Assembly: GCA_903928075.1 (NCBI GenBank)
Contig: CAIYPD010000018.1
Location: forward strand, 1-48,379
Length of the DNA stretch: 48,379 bases
Direction of reading: 5' to 3'
Source of the DNA: Candidatus Firestoneibacteriota bacterium
GTDB lineage: Bacteria > Oederibacteriota > D2-FULL-39-29
Positions within the stretch are counted from its first letter, which is position 1. Each line of letters begins with the position of its first letter. Below the pieces are notes generated by a model. That model was not told the origin of the DNA. It worked only from the letters and a program-made list of their open reading frames with translations, and made no database searches. Shown here piece after piece: positions 21,788 through 28,638 of this stretch. A program made the position numbers and the translations under genes.

Positions 21788-21895
21788 AGACTTTAAGAAC
21801 CTTATCTCGCTATGCCAAAGTATTTTGGCATCTATATATCTCTACCTAGCGAGAAAAGCTTTGCTTACAAACCTTATGAACCTTATAGACTATTT
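21788..21895 (-). repeat. Reverse-oriented 9-nt units flanking a hairpin
   Basis: Two units at 21788-21796 and 21797-21805 (on the minus strand TTAAAGTCT and ATAAGGTTC) and three more at 21869-21895 (ATAAGGTTT, ATAAGGTTC and a diverged AAATAGTCT) belong to the family at 21663 but are inverted. The last unit abuts the secretin stop codon. The stretch 21771-21804 is nearly repeated at 25507-25540. Confidence 0.7.
21805..21854. repeat. Nested inverted repeats downstream of the secretin gene
   Basis: Inner perfect hairpin ATGCCAAA-GTAT-TTTGGCAT at 21812-21831 lies inside a 7-bp outer pair TCTCGCT (21805-21811) and AGCGAGA (21848-21854). There is no U-run, so it is not a standard intrinsic terminator; it may protect the 3' end of the secretin mRNA or be a repeat-element core. 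Confidence 0.6.
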
Positions 21896-22882
21896 TTATT
21901 TAAACTCATCCGGCGCTACTAGTTTTTCCCCTTCTTTGATTACATGCGGAGTAATGAAAATAATAATTTCTGTTTTTACTTTTTCCACGGCGGATTTTTT
22001 AAACAGGAGGCCGAGCAAAGGCAGATCGCCCAGGATGGGAAGCTTATATTCCACGGTCAGGGATTTATTCCGGAGCAAGCCGCCGACCATAAGTGTTTCA
22101 TTGTCGCGCACGATGACGGCGCCGTCCACTTTTCTCTGAGAAATTATGGGGTCACCGGTCGAAGCACTGTACTCAAGAACTTCACTGACTTCCGGATGAA
22201 TGTCCAGCAGGATATAGTTATCCTCCTTAATGGTTGGGGTAACGCGAAGCTTGACACCGGTCTCTTTAAAAAGGGTAGTGGAGACAGTAATAGTACCCTG
22301 CGTAGTCACGGATTTAATCGGAATCTGGTCGCCGGTATTAATACTGGCTTCCTTGCCGTTTAAAGTCACGATGCTGGGACTGGAAAGCAGGTCGGTATTG
22401 GTCTGGGTTAAAAGGTACTGGAGAATTATATTAAAGCCGTCGGTACGGAGTGTGCCGAACTGCCCCGAAAACTTGCTGTCGGCGGGAACAAAATTTTCCA
22501 GAAAAGATTTTATTTCTTTGTTGGAATTATTATAAAGGTCCTGCCAGGTCCAGTTGACCCCCATCTTATCCGTGGTTGAGAGTTTAGTCTCCACAATTTT
22601 GGCTTGTATCCGTATCTGGGCCGTTTTCAGGTCTACAAGTTTTAACATATTCTCAAAGATATTTATATTTTCCTGGGTATCGGTAACCATGGCCATTTTA
22701 AATTCTTCATTAACTTCCAGGCCCATATTAGGAAGCATTTTGGTGACCACATACTTAAATTCCTTGGCGGAGATATAATTCAGATAATAGTATTTGGTTA
22801 TTTTAGCCGCGGGCGGGACGGGCAGCGGCGCCGCAAAGAAAAGAGCAGAACAAAATACCAGTAAAATAATTGTTTTCATCAT
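21896..22882 (-). CDS. Short secretin (type II/III secretion or pilus family)
   Basis: 328 residues, about half the usual size of GspD/PilQ. After a signal peptide (MMKTIILLVFCSALFFAAP) there is a single N-domain (about 30-95, YYYLNYISAKEFKYVVTKML, then VDLKTAQIRIQAKIVETK), then the secretin core: LLSSPSIVTLNGKEASINTG, GVKLRVTPTI, ILLDIHPEVSEV, MVGGLLRNKS and VEYKLPILGDLPLLGLLFKK. These match the outer-membrane beta-barrel domain. The N0 domain and other periplasmic modules are missing. The start overlaps the stop of the IPT/TIG gene (ATGA), and a second ATG follows directly with better spacing to GGAG. No ATPase, pilin or other secretion gene is in the window, so its partner system is unknown; the IPT protein is the natural partner. 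Confidence 0.88.
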   Translation of the reverse strand: MMKTIILLVFCSALFFAAPLPVPPAAKITKYYYLNYISAKEFKYVVTKMLPNMGLEVNEEFKMAMVTDTQENINIFENMLKLVDLKTAQIRIQAKIVETKLSTTDKMGVNWTWQDLYNNSNKEIKSFLENFVPADSKFSGQFGTLRTDGFNIILQYLLTQTNTDLLSSPSIVTLNGKEASINTGDQIPIKSVTTQGTITVSTTLFKETGVKLRVTPTIKEDNYILLDIHPEVSEVLEYSASTGDPIISQRKVDGAVIVRDNETLMVGGLLRNKSLTVEYKLPILGDLPLLGLLFKKSAVEKVKTEIIIFITPHVIKEGEKLVAPDEFK

Positions 22883-24780
22883 TTCTCCAGTTCGCGTATA
22901 ACCAGATCGGTAATATCCGGCACATCTTTTACCGGGTTGCCTTCCTTATCGGTAACATAGCCCACTTCCCCGATAAGATCATATTCGTATTTTTTCTGGA
23001 TCAACTTGTAGATATCTCTTACCGATTCATTGATTTTGTTTATGGTGAGCCAGTACCGGGCAACATCCGAAGATATATTGTCCCTGACAATAACCTGGTA
23101 AAGGGGATGCTCGAGATAGATCTTCTTTTTATTTACTTTTGCCGGTTTCCTGAAGCTGTTAATATCCCCGTAATAGATACTTTCTTTGTCGACTTTATTT
23201 ATGCCGAAACAGTCCTGCATTTCAAAGGAACCCCCGTCGGTGTTGGAGAGATAGACATCTCTTTTTTCCAGCGTGGCTTTTGCGCCGACGGTAACCCGGG
23301 TTTTCAGCAAACCGGGACCCGCGTATTCCACATCACCTACAACTATCCCTTCCCCGCTTATTTTTATCGCGGTGCTTTTGGTAAAGCCCTGCCCTCTAAT
23401 CTCTATTTCCTGGGCAAAAACGCCCTGGACTGCGCTGGCCGGCATTATCTCTTTAATTGCAGGATTAAGGTTGATCTTGAAAGAATTCTTTAGAATACCC
23501 GTTCCCCCGTCAGGATTGACGGCTAAAACATCAAAAGCGCCTTCGAGTGCCCGGTCGGAAACATTGATTACCGCCAGGATTTGTTGGGGCATTCTTGTAT
23601 CGGAATTTGTTATTCTTATTCCGGGGGTGCTGAACTTTATCTGTGTATCCTTGCTGAAATTATTTCCGGTGATGGTAATAATCCGGTTCTCGGCGCCCTG
23701 GGGTAACTGATCCGGCGTTACCGCACTGAGCACAGGCCTTAAAGAAACAGTGAGGTAAAATTTCTGATTACCGCCGTCAGGGGCAAAAAGTACGAGTTCT
23801 TTCTTTCCGGGTACGGCCAGGTCCGCGACGGTTACATTTATGACCGCCTCGTTCTCCGAAAGCACAAATATATTATTTACCGCCAGGCCGTCGTCTTTGG
23901 TTTCGACTTTCAGGGATTTCGAAAAGTTACTTCCTTTTATCGAGATCTCCAGACCAAGCGACCCTTGCGGTACGGTCTGCGGCAGGACACTATTGATACC
24001 CAGCGCGGTGGTAACTTGAAGTTTATTGCCCGCGCTCTCCCCGTCGGGATTTATGAGCTTAAATTTTATCTCCCCCGGTTTGGCCGAAGAAGCTACATCA
24101 ATGCTTAATTTTATTTCTTTATCGGATTTAACCTCCACGGACTGCGAAACCAGTTCACCCGTACTTTCCAGAAAGTCAATTTTCGCTCCGGGCAAAAACC
24201 CGGTACCGCCCAGGGTCACCTCGTTTCTCAGAGAGCCCTGCCGGATTTCTTTCTGCACCACGGCGTTTACTTCAGGTTTACTCATTATCTGTACTGCGTT
24301 CTTAAGCATTGCAGTGGTGTCTGCCGAGTTTTGCACTAAAAGGTCATACTTTCCCGGCTTTGCGCCTTCTCTTACGGTTACGGAAAGTTTCACGCTATCA
24401 GGCGCAATTTCGCCAAGATTGTCTATGGTAAGGTGTTCGGTTGCAAATTTAACTAAAATACTTTTGGCAAATTTTACTCCGGTTATTTTAAAGTCAAGAT
24501 AGCATTTACCGGGATAAAGTTTAACAGGATTTACACTTTTGATTTCCGGCACGGGCACCGGGGCCGGAACTAAAGAAACACTGCCGTCTAAAGCAGTAAT
24601 TGTCGTGCTTCCATCGGAATTTACAATGGTTTTCGGGGTGGAGGCTGTCGGGACGGCCGGAAGCGCCTCCGCGGTAATTTCTTTAACCGCAGGCGCGGCA
24701 ATGGCTTCCGCAAAAAGAAAACCCTGAAGCAGGCATAAAAAAAGAGTTATGATGAAACTCTTGCCGGATACACTTTTCAT
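22879..24780 (-). CDS. Secreted IPT/TIG-repeat protein
   Basis: 633 residues: signal peptide (ending FLFAEAIA), a Pro/Ala/Thr-rich linker to about 78, five Ig-like IPT/TIG repeats about at 78-167, 168-257, 260-345, 348-437 and 440-527, and a distinct C-terminal domain about 528-633. Each repeat opens with a form of I-S-V-P-----QG and the later ones close with NPDGG, APDGG or NTDGG. The C-terminal part contains a helical section (YWLTINKINESVRDIYKLIQ) and IGEVGYVTDKEGNPV. Such repeats build surface stalks or line secretion ports. Its stop overlaps the secretin start, so the two are made together. The ATG lies six bases after a -10 box, with no Shine-Dalgarno site. Confidence 0.85.
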   Translation of the reverse strand: MKSVSGKSFIITLFLCLLQGFLFAEAIAAPAVKEITAEALPAVPTASTPKTIVNSDGSTTITALDGSVSLVPAPVPVPEIKSVNPVKLYPGKCYLDFKITGVKFAKSILVKFATEHLTIDNLGEIAPDSVKLSVTVREGAKPGKYDLLVQNSADTTAMLKNAVQIMSKPEVNAVVQKEIRQGSLRNEVTLGGTGFLPGAKIDFLESTGELVSQSVEVKSDKEIKLSIDVASSAKPGEIKFKLINPDGESAGNKLQVTTALGINSVLPQTVPQGSLGLEISIKGSNFSKSLKVETKDDGLAVNNIFVLSENEAVINVTVADLAVPGKKELVLFAPDGGNQKFYLTVSLRPVLSAVTPDQLPQGAENRIITITGNNFSKDTQIKFSTPGIRITNSDTRMPQQILAVINVSDRALEGAFDVLAVNPDGGTGILKNSFKINLNPAIKEIMPASAVQGVFAQEIEIRGQGFTKSTAIKISGEGIVVGDVEYAGPGLLKTRVTVGAKATLEKRDVYLSNTDGGSFEMQDCFGINKVDKESIYYGDINSFRKPAKVNKKKIYLEHPLYQVIVRDNISSDVARYWLTINKINESVRDIYKLIQKKYEYDLIGEVGYVTDKEGNPVKDVPDITDLVIRELEK

Positions 24781-24786
24781 ATGTTA

Positions 24787-24815
24787 ATTGTATCTATTTT
24801 AGTGTTTTAAGTCAA
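24787..24815 (-). promoter_or_regulatory. Sigma-70-type promoter giving a leaderless mRNA
   Basis: On the minus strand TTGACT (24815-24810), exactly 17 bases, then TACAAT (24792-24787), then TAACAT and the ATG of the IPT gene at 24780. Start of transcription would fall on or next to the A of the ATG. There is no purine-rich ribosome site. Confidence 0.75.
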
Positions 24816-24875
24816 CAAGAGAGATAGTTGCTTCGTTTTACAATAACTGCAAAACACTAAGAAACACCAATAGAA

Positions 24876-24904
24876 AAGGGCAAAACCCGATAGGCCTTGC
24901 CCTT
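24876..24904 (-). terminator. Intrinsic terminator after the small Cys-rich gene
   Basis: Perfect 8-bp arms AAGGGCAA and TTGCCCTT around a 13-base loop, followed on the minus strand by TTCTATT, after an arm end that is itself T-rich. It lies between the stop at 24923 and the promoter at 24815, separating the two transcripts. Confidence 0.6.
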
Positions 24905-24922
24905 AAATTGTCTTACATTTTT

Positions 24923-25153
24923 TTATGTCTTTTTTCTGCTTCTTTTAGCTTGTTTTTTAACCGTCTTGGCCATGCAGGAGCCGGCCAGCGCGCACCACTC
25001 CATACATTTATTTGCAGTAGTAATAAGAATAGTTGCGCCGCAGTGTGTACAGCTGGCTTTTTTCTCATCAGAAAATATTTCCACAGTTTCGAAACACCTG
25101 GAACATCTATAAATCGCAACCTTTAATTTTGATCCCTTACATTTTTCAGGCAT
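24923..25153 (-). CDS. Small Cys-rich, zinc-ribbon-like protein
   Basis: 76 residues with nine Cys. Residues about 17-41 form a rubredoxin/zinc-ribbon-like pair of knuckles (YRCSRCFETV ... CTHCG), followed by KCMEWCALAGSCMAK with three Cys, and a very basic tail. This could bind zinc or an Fe-S centre. I do not know a function. The gene starts ten bases after the NifU-like gene stops, with AAGG upstream of the ATG, so the pair is probably co-transcribed and a role near Fe-S or redox chemistry is inferred from this. An alternative frame over the same bases lacks the Cys pattern and is rejected. Confidence 0.75.
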   Translation of the reverse strand: MPEKCKGSKLKVAIYRCSRCFETVEIFSDEKKASCTHCGATILITTANKCMEWCALAGSCMAKTVKKQAKRSRKKT

Positions 25154-25163
25154 AACCTTTTCC

Positions 25164-25403
25164 TTAGCTTGCCGGCTCTACGCTCTTAATCTCCGGTATT
25201 TCTTTTTTCAGGAACTTCTCTATTCCGTTTTTTAGCGTCATCTGGGCCATAGGACAGCCGCCACAGGCGCCAACCAGCTTAACCTTTACAATATTGTCAG
25301 CAGTGAGTTCAACAAACTCGACATCTCCGCCGTCCGCTTGAAGTGCGGGCCTGACTTTATCCAAAGATTTTTTTACTTTTTCTATTAATGTTTGTTCTGC
25401 CAT
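25164..25403 (-). CDS. NifU-like C-terminal domain Fe-S scaffold protein
   Basis: 79 residues forming only the NifU C-terminal (Nfu) domain. It contains VRPALQADGGDVEFVEL, VKVKLVGACGGCPMAQMTLK with the cluster-binding Cys-x2-Cys, and the FLKKEIPEIKSV end. Nfu proteins carry a [4Fe-4S] cluster, bridged between two subunits, to target enzymes. Clients near by could be the ferredoxin domain of EtfA or IlvD. The ATG is preceded by GGAGG with four bases between. The upstream spacer to the Crp/Fnr gene is 205 nt and full of short repeats. Confidence 0.93.
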   Translation of the reverse strand: MAEQTLIEKVKKSLDKVRPALQADGGDVEFVELTADNIVKVKLVGACGGCPMAQMTLKNGIEKFLKKEIPEIKSVEPAS

Positions 25404-25415
25404 AACTCCTCCGTG

Positions 25416-25455
25416 TTACAAGATTGCAAGCTAACAAGAATACAAGACGACTAGG
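25416..25455 (+). repeat. Tandem array of five 8-nt units
   Basis: TTACAAGA, TTGCAAGC, TAACAAGA, ATACAAGA, CGACTAGG, continuing as GACAAGCA; consensus NWACAAGA in phase. It lies just upstream of the Nfu gene and is a different unit from the 9-nt family. Confidence 0.65.
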
Positions 25456-25523
25456 GACAAGCAAATACCAATCTCGCCTTTGCTAACTTTTCAACAATTT
25501 GTTATATATCCTTCCAAGATTTT

Positions 25524-25550
25524 AGACTTTACAAATCTTATAAACATTAT
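25524..25550 (-). repeat. Three 9-nt repeat units, minus orientation
   Basis: On the minus strand ATAATGTTT, ATAAGATTT, GTAAAGTCT in phase. The same family as the array at 21663. With 17 more bases upstream (25507-25523) the block copies 21771-21804. Confidence 0.7.
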
Positions 25551-25608
25551 AAACAATTCTTTTTTTATTATGTATGATTTCTGTCATGTAAAACTTTGAT
25601 TTTTCGGG

Positions 25609-26286
25609 CTAAACAATATTTAGCGGGGGGCCTTCGGCGAGAATCTCTAATTTTTGTTTGTCTATTATCTGTATTTTCCCGCGTGTGGTTTTTATTACTT
25701 TAGCTTCTTTAAAACGGCTGGTAACCCGGATGGCGGTTTCGATTGTGGTACCTACCATGCTGGCTATTTCCTGACGGGTAAAAGGAATCTCGTTGCCCAT
25801 TCTATTTGAAAGAGTAATAAAAATTTTGGCAATTCTTTGTTCTACTTTGTCCGAAACAAATTCTTCTATCTTGGCCTGCGCGGCGCGTAAGCGTCTCCCG
25901 AGAGCGATAAAGGTTTTTGAAGCTATACCCGGATTCTGGCGCAGTAATTCCATAAATTCTTCTTTTTTTATTATATTTACGGTAGTATGGGTCAGAGCTA
26001 TTGCAGTATAGTAATAAGGTTCTCCGGATATGGCGGCAACCTGCCCGATCATATCGCACTGTCCGAGGATTTCAAGTATTAACTCTCTGCCGTCAGAAGT
26101 AAATCTAGTGCCTTTAACCTGGCCCCCGGTTACGATATATACAAAAGAACTTTTATCGCCTTCCTGGGAAATTATATCGCCTCTTTCAAAATCCTTCTGT
26201 ACGGAAAAAGAAAGCATCTTGGCTTTTTCCTTCTCCGAAAGAGTCCCGAATAAATTGCATGTCTTTATCGCTTCAAAATTTTTCAT
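25609..26286 (-). CDS. Crp/Fnr-family transcriptional regulator
   Basis: 225 residues: cyclic-nucleotide-binding-like beta-roll (about 10-125), a long dimer helix (about 125-150) and a C-terminal winged helix-turn-helix with IPFTRQEIASMVGTTIETAI near 168-187. The phosphate-binding cassette reads GQVAAISGEPYYYTAIAL and lacks the Arg of cAMP receptors, and only two Cys occur, too few for an FNR [4Fe-4S] sensor. The signal is therefore unknown; redox, nitric oxide, CO or a metabolite are options. It stands alone between a bidirectional-looking terminator and the Nfu gene. The ATG has no Shine-Dalgarno site and lies eight bases after a TATAAT box. Confidence 0.9.
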   Translation of the reverse strand: MKNFEAIKTCNLFGTLSEKEKAKMLSFSVQKDFERGDIISQEGDKSSFVYIVTGGQVKGTRFTSDGRELILEILGQCDMIGQVAAISGEPYYYTAIALTHTTVNIIKKEEFMELLRQNPGIASKTFIALGRRLRAAQAKIEEFVSDKVEQRIAKIFITLSNRMGNEIPFTRQEIASMVGTTIETAIRVTSRFKEAKVIKTTRGKIQIIDKQKLEILAEGPPLNIV

Positions 26287-26294
26287 AACAAGGT

Positions 26295-26323
26295 ATTATA
26301 CTCGATGGAAAGTAAGTTGTCTA
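26295..26323 (-). promoter_or_regulatory. Promoter of the Crp/Fnr gene, near-leaderless
   Basis: TAGACA (26323-26318), 17-base spacer, TATAAT (26300-26295), then eight bases to the ATG at 26286. Expected transcription start is zero to two bases before the start codon. Confidence 0.72.
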
Positions 26324-26331
26324 CATCAATG

Positions 26332-26366
26332 AAAAAGGGCTTCCCGGCAAGGAAAACCCTTTTTTC
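26332..26366. terminator. Intrinsic terminator after etfA, usable on both strands
   Basis: Arms AAAAAGGG (26332-26339) and CCCTTTTT (26358-26365) with an inner pair TTCC/GGAA make a stable hairpin, with U-runs on either side. On the minus strand it lies 14 bases after the etfA stop, and it insulates the Crp/Fnr promoter from the etf operon. Confidence 0.8.
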
Positions 26367-26379
26367 TTCTTCTTTGTTA

Positions 26380-27573
26380 TTACTTCTTTATTTTTGCTAT
26401 TAATGCGGGGACCACTTCAAAGAGGTCACCGACTATACCGTAGGTCGCTATCTCAAATATCGGCGCCTGCGGGTCTCTATTTATGGCAATTATATTCTCC
26501 GAGGACTGCATACCAGCCATATGTTGAATGGAACCTGATATTCCTACCGCGATATAAAGTTTGGGACAGACGGTCTTTCCGGTCTGACCGACCTGATGCG
26601 AATAGGGTATCCAGCCCGCGTCCACTGCCGCGCGGGAAGCGCCGACTGCGCCGTTTATTAGCTGGGCCAGTTCTCTGACCAGCGCGAAGTTCTTGGCTTC
26701 ACCCAGGCCTCTGCCGCCGGAGACAATAATATCAGCTTCGGAGAGATTCACCGTGGACTCTTCCTCTTTGATAAAATCTACAAGGCGGGTCCTGGCAACC
26801 AGACAGTCTTCCATTATGTTTTTTGTTATTATCAGTCCTTTTCTATTAGGATCTTTTACTGCTTTTTTAAATACTTTGTGTCTTACGGTTGCCATCTGCG
26901 GCCTGAAACTCGGGCAGGTAATGGTCGCCATAAGGTTACCGCCGAAAGCCGGGCGCGTTTGAAGTAAAAGTTTTGTGTAATCATCAATATCTAATTGGGT
27001 ACAGTCCGCCGTCAAGCCGGTTTCCAGCATTACGGCAACTTTAGGAATAAACGACCTGCCTATAGCCGTTGCGCCGGTAAGTATTATATTAGGTTTATAC
27101 TCTTCAACAAGAGAAACAATGGCTTTGGCGTAGGACTCATCATTAAACTGCGCGAGGCAATTGGAATCCACCACATAAACCTTGTCCGCGCCGTGCATAA
27201 TAAGATCATTTGCTTTAGCGGTGACATTACTGCCAACCAAAACAGCGCAAAGTTCTTCGCCTAACTGCGTGGCAAGTTTGCGGCCTTCGTTCAAAAGTTC
27301 ATAAACCACGGAAGCAATTTCCCCGTGCCTTTGTTCCGCGTAAACCCAGATACCCTTGTAGAGGGACAGGTCCTGATCAGAAACCTTACGGTCGATCTCA
27401 ATAAGTATGGCTTTAAACTTTTTGCAGGCATCAAGACAGGCCCCGCAATAGTTACACTTAATAGGATCAATAAACGCTTTTTTATTTTCAAGTATGGTAA
27501 TTGCACCCTGCGCGCAGGTAGGCAGACATAACTTACAGCCCACGCATTTTTCATTTAATACCTTAATCGCCAC
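26380..27573 (-). CDS. etfA: Electron-transfer flavoprotein alpha subunit with N-terminal 2[4Fe-4S] ferredoxin domain
   Basis: 397 residues. The first 60 are a two-cluster ferredoxin: C10-x2-C13-x2-C16-x3-C20 and C40-x2-C43-x2-C46-x3-C50. The rest is EtfA, with the FAD-binding end GRGLGEAKNFALVRELAQLI, PYSHQVGQTGKTVCPKLYIA, GISGSIQHMAGM and IIAINRDPQAPIFEIATYG. Such fused EtfA subunits occur in anaerobes where EtfAB bifurcates electrons from NADH to a dehydrogenase and to ferredoxin (for example the caffeyl-CoA and lactate systems). The start is GTG, five bases after GGAGG. It follows etfB by 23 nt. Together with the acyl-CoA dehydrogenase upstream it probably forms one complex. Confidence 0.92.
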   Translation of the reverse strand: MAIKVLNEKCVGCKLCLPTCAQGAITILENKKAFIDPIKCNYCGACLDACKKFKAILIEIDRKVSDQDLSLYKGIWVYAEQRHGEIASVVYELLNEGRKLATQLGEELCAVLVGSNVTAKANDLIMHGADKVYVVDSNCLAQFNDESYAKAIVSLVEEYKPNIILTGATAIGRSFIPKVAVMLETGLTADCTQLDIDDYTKLLLQTRPAFGGNLMATITCPSFRPQMATVRHKVFKKAVKDPNRKGLIITKNIMEDCLVARTRLVDFIKEEESTVNLSEADIIVSGGRGLGEAKNFALVRELAQLINGAVGASRAAVDAGWIPYSHQVGQTGKTVCPKLYIAVGISGSIQHMAGMQSSENIIAINRDPQAPIFEIATYGIVGDLFEVVPALIAKIKK

Positions 27574-27596
27574 AATAGCCTCCGGAGCTTTGACTT

Positions 27597-28394
27597 TTAG
27601 TTTATCAGTTTTGCTTCTCTTAATTTATTGGCAACCGTCTCGCACTTTTCTTCGACTGTTGCGCCCTCTATCATTTCTTTCTTGCCGCTGCGAACCGGCA
27701 CAAAAACCCGGTTAACCAGGGTAGGAGAGCCCCTAAGTCCGATAAAGTCGGGATCGCATTCTATATCTTTGGCCGACCAGACCACCGGTTTATAATTCTT
27801 CGCTTTCATCTTGCCCCTGAGCGATTCTATTCTGGGTTCGTTAATTTCTTTCACCACGGAAAGCAGGACCGGCAGAGTACTTTCGATAACCTCATAGCCG
27901 TCGTCCATCAGGCGTTCCACGGTTATTTTTTTTGCCGCTTCTTCGACCTTTTCAACTTTTTTCACCCAGGCCACAAAAGGTATATCCAGCCAGTGGGCTA
28001 TGCCGGGGCCGACCTGCGCGGTATCTCCGTCCATAGCCTGCTTGCCGGTCAGAATAACATCGGCGCCGCCCATCTTTTTTATACCTTGCGCAAGCGTATA
28101 GGAAGTAGCCAGCGTATCCGAACCCGCAAACGCGCGGTCAGAAAGAAGAACGCCTTCGTCAGCACCCATACCGATACAGGTTTTTATCGCCTGATCTGCC
28201 TGAGGCGGGCCCATTATAACAACGGTGACTTTTCCGCCAAACTTTTCTTTAAGGCGGATGCCTTCCTCTACGGCGTACATATCAAAAGGATTAACGATCG
28301 CCTCTACGCCTTCACGGATAAGGGTATTAGTTGCCGGATTAATGGCGACTTTTGTCGTCCCCGGCACCTGTTTTATACATACCACTATATTCAT
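27597..28394 (-). CDS. etfB: Electron-transfer flavoprotein beta subunit
   Basis: 265 residues, cytosolic partner of EtfA. It shows MNIVVCIKQVPGTTKV, VNPFDMYAVEEGIRLKEKFG, VVIMGPPQADQAIKTCIGMG, LLSDRAFAGSDTLATSYTLA, ILTGKQAMDGDTAQVGPGIA and VTVERLMDDGYEVIESTLP, all family marks. The GSDTLATS stretch is like that of bifurcating EtfB, where the subunit holds the flavin that receives hydride from NADH; this reading needs a structure-based alignment. AGGAG lies seven bases before the ATG. An imperfect pair, GTCCTTC and GTCCTTA (28414-28433), and the 9-nt array lie in the 240-nt spacer upstream. Confidence 0.93.
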   Translation of the reverse strand: MNIVVCIKQVPGTTKVAINPATNTLIREGVEAIVNPFDMYAVEEGIRLKEKFGGKVTVVIMGPPQADQAIKTCIGMGADEGVLLSDRAFAGSDTLATSYTLAQGIKKMGGADVILTGKQAMDGDTAQVGPGIAHWLDIPFVAWVKKVEKVEEAAKKITVERLMDDGYEVIESTLPVLLSVVKEINEPRIESLRGKMKAKNYKPVVWSAKDIECDPDFIGLRGSPTLVNRVFVPVRSGKKEMIEGATVEEKCETVANKLREAKLIN

Positions 28395-28431
28395 ATTGAT
28401 TCTCCTAAAAACTGTCCTTCAAAAACAGTCC

Positions 28432-28458
28432 TTAAAGTTTATAAGGTTTGTAAGGTCT
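28432..28458 (+). repeat. Three 9-nt repeat units, plus orientation
   Basis: TTAAAGTTT, ATAAGGTTT, GTAAGGTCT in phase; the last unit is identical to the fifth unit of the array at 21663. It lies in the spacer between the acyl-CoA dehydrogenase and etfB genes. Confidence 0.75.
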
Positions 28459-28543
28459 TTTTCAAATGTATTATTATTTATCTAATATAACTCAAAGCAT
28501 CTTCTTTTACAGCTTCTTCCAAGATCTTTCTGCCCACTGACTT

Positions 28544-28638
28544 CCGGCCTCAGGCCTCCGGCCTTACGCCTTCTGTCCTCTGGCACTTGCCAAGCATCCA
28601 AGCATCCAATCCTCTAAGCCTCTATCTTAAGCCTCTAT
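28544..28638. repeat. GC-rich and direct repeats between acyl-CoA dehydrogenase and etfB
   Basis: 28544-28563 contains three GGCC cores spaced seven bases (GGCCTCA GGCCTCC GGCC), including GGCCT-C-AGGCC. Next come AAGCATCC twice in a row (28591-28606) and TAAGCCTCTAT twice with a 13-base period (28615-28625, 28628-28638), the second running into the stop of the dehydrogenase gene. Confidence 0.6.

Noticed and set aside
24913-25119. Alternative minus-strand frame over the small Cys-rich gene
   Set aside because: It lacks the Cys-x2-Cys pattern and a ribosome site; the other frame is clearly the conserved one.
21663-28458. CRISPR array
   Set aside because: Units are 9 nt with no spacers and no cas genes nearby.
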